Below, piece by piece: positions 6,235 through 7,167 of a stretch of 7,167 nucleotides of DNA; the stretch's first letter is position 1; the number at the start of each line of letters is the position of its first letter. The stretch covers positions 1-7,167 of the forward strand of contig JAVCCX010000014.1 of assembly GCA_030765245.1 (NCBI GenBank), in the 5' to 3' direction. The notes below the pieces were generated by a model, which was given only the letters and a program-made list of their open reading frames with translations, made no database searches and was not told where the DNA came from. Origin of the DNA: Candidatus Zophobacter franzmannii (GTDB lineage Bacteria > Cloacimonadota > Cloacimonadia > Cloacimonadales > JAFGVF01). The translations under genes and the position numbers were made by a program.

Positions 6235-6795
6235 CTAGAAATCTTCTGAACTTTCCTGAGGTTTTGCCTTCTTAAATCTAAAGGAAATTGAGCCAAATAC
6301 ACATTCGGATTTAATTACTAATGTCCCTAATGTGTCACTCTTAGCCCCTTGAGTAAATTTCCTATCTCCAAACCCTGAGGAGTTTCCAAATGGTGATTCT
6401 GTAGAGCCCAACACTGTCTCTGACTTTATCTCAATAGGTACATCTCGTGGAATATATACATCAGCTCCACCAAATACAACTTCTACAGTCTTTACAACAT
6501 CACCTTGTGTAAGATCAACATTAGTTAAATCTATTACAGTTGAACCGAATACAACAGAGTAATCACCTGCAGAAGTATGGTTAACTTTGCTACCCTTGAA
6601 CATAACAAAGTTAGTTTTGTTTGGAGAAATAGTAGAATAGATGATTTGTATACCGATAGTTAACACAATGATTCCAAATGCAATTTTAAAAACTGGTAAG
6701 TTTTTCTCTGCAATGGTATTATAGATATAACCTAAACCTATTAGTACAAGTACAGCACCCCAATAAGCTCCTGAAAATATAAAGTTCCTCATCAT
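6235..6795 (-). CDS. LiaF-like membrane protein with VFG-repeat beta domain
   Basis: A 186-residue inner membrane protein. Two hydrophobic helices (about 8-27 and 34-53) form a LiaI/LiaF-like membrane module. The rest resembles the LiaF C-terminal domain, a beta-helix-like fold seen in envelope-stress regulators and related proteins of unknown role. Four turns repeat the motif V-[FL]-G: VVFGST (81-86), VVFGGA (106-111), TVLGST (127-132) and CVFGSI (166-171). AGGAGG (6797-6802) is only one base from the first ATG (6795) but four from the second (6792), so translation may begin at the second, dropping one Met. The gene starts about six bases after the 55-residue membrane gene. Firmicute LiaF inhibits the LiaSR two-component system, but no sensor kinase is visible here, so that role should not be assumed. 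Confidence 0.8.
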   Translation of the reverse strand: MMRNFIFSGAYWGAVLVLIGLGYIYNTIAEKNLPVFKIAFGIIVLTIGIQIIYSTISPNKTNFVMFKGSKVNHTSAGDYSVVFGSTVIDLTNVDLTQGDVVKTVEVVFGGADVYIPRDVPIEIKSETVLGSTESPFGNSSGFGDRKFTQGAKSDTLGTLVIKSECVFGSISFRFKKAKPQESSEDF

Positions 6796-6801
6796 CCCTC
6801 C

Positions 6802-6969
6802 TTATTTATTGAAGATGAGCTTTGCCCCGAAGGCAATAACAATTAATCCTATTAGGGGTTTGAAAATAGGTATATCAATTCCCCATATTGACCTTAAGAT
6901 TACCGACGCACCCCATGCAATAAATCCAAGCCCGATTATCAGGCTGAACATACTGAATTTCTTTTTCAT
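6802..6969 (-). CDS. Small two-helix membrane protein, LiaI/LiaF-type transmembrane module
   Basis: A 55-residue ORF with a good ribosome site: GGAGG (6974-6978) four bases before the ATG. After a basic start (MKKK) come two hydrophobic segments, about 8-26 and 35-53, joined by the turn GIDIPIFK (30-37). This is the pattern of LiaI-LiaF-like transmembrane regions. It aligns without gaps to the N-terminus of the next gene: both have P34, F36 and K37, then G, I, V, G and I at matching positions through residue 53. The TAA stop overlaps the Shine-Dalgarno of the LiaF-like gene, so the two are probably translationally coupled. It begins 14 bases after the PurL-like stop. It is short enough to be missed by automatic gene calling. 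Confidence 0.8.
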   Translation of the reverse strand: MKKKFSMFSLIIGLGFIAWGASVILRSIWGIDIPIFKPLIGLIVIAFGAKLIFNK

Positions 6970-6983
6970 TGTACCTCCATCAT

Positions 6984-7167
6984 TTAGTCAAATGCAGATT
7001 CCCACATATCTCTAAGTTCAACACTTCTGCATTCAATCAGATCATTTATCTTATAGATGTCTTTTGTCGTGTTGCCTAGAACAATGAATTTCTGTTTATG
7101 TTTCATCATGATTCTTTCGAATGGTTCAAGATTGCCAGCCGAAATTGAAACAACGATATTAGAATGA
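6984..7167 (-). CDS. purL: C-terminus of phosphoribosylformylglycinamidine synthase PurL (partial)
   Basis: The last 60 codons of a gene that continues past the right edge. The end resembles the C-terminal (AIRS C) domain of PurL synthetase subunits: SNIVVSISAGNLEPFERIM (2-20 of the visible part) matches the usual xRxVVSVxPexxxxFexL strand-helix, KFIVLGNTT (26-34) the following strand, and VELRDMWESAF (49-59) the typical terminal L-x-E-L-x-x-x-W-E. PurL uses ATP and glutamine-derived ammonia to convert FGAR to FGAM in purine synthesis, in the cytosol. The ATP-binding and catalytic parts are outside the window, so the call rests on the tail alone; another AIRS-family enzyme is the main alternative. 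It is the most upstream visible gene of the - strand cluster. Confidence 0.68.
   Translation of the reverse strand, partial: HSNIVVSISAGNLEPFERIMMKHKQKFIVLGNTTKDIYKINDLIECRSVELRDMWESAFD

Noticed and set aside
6809..7015. 68-codon + strand ORF near the right end
   Set aside because: It lies opposite the well-supported 55-residue gene and the PurL-like end, which have ribosome sites and homology.

Overview
The window looks like ordinary chromosome from an AT-rich Gram-negative (diderm) bacterium. The best evidence for an outer membrane is a 720-residue patatin protein with a signal peptide, one POTRA-like domain and a BamA-like barrel. The mix of genes and the look of the proteins suggest the FCB superphylum, with Cloacimonadota as one possible source. 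That placement is a guess from protein style; no rRNA or marker gene settles it. There are no mobile elements, tRNAs, rRNAs or CRISPR arrays.

Left part (1-1679): about 380 bases without a gene, then a single-gene unit. The non-coding stretch holds a five-copy 11-bp direct repeat (invariant ACTAAG), a cluster of small inverted repeats, a possible sigma70-type promoter and a possible structured leader closed by a 10-bp inverted repeat. It leads to a strong ribosome binding site and an ornithine aminotransferase (rocD-type), which ends in a clear rho-independent terminator.

Middle part (1695-4054, + strand): a tightly packed three-gene operon. A membrane-anchored YkuE-like metallophosphoesterase overlaps a class I SAM methyltransferase by 10 bases, which overlaps thiamine pyrophosphokinase by an ATGA junction. 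The first gene has no visible ribosome binding site and its transcript may be almost leaderless.

Right part (4063-7167, - strand), convergent with the previous operon across an 8-base gap. In transcription order: the 3' end of a PurL-like gene (purine synthesis), a 55-residue two-helix membrane protein, a LiaF-like membrane protein with a VFG-repeat beta domain, and the patatin/BamA-type outer membrane protein. The spacings are 14, about 6 and 9 bases, so this is probably one transcript. The 55-residue protein and the LiaF-like N-terminus align without gaps, so they look like a duplicated membrane module. No complete new system is evident. The most interesting points are the 11-bp repeat array with the long rocD leader, and the purL / LiaI-F-like / type Vd patatin cluster.
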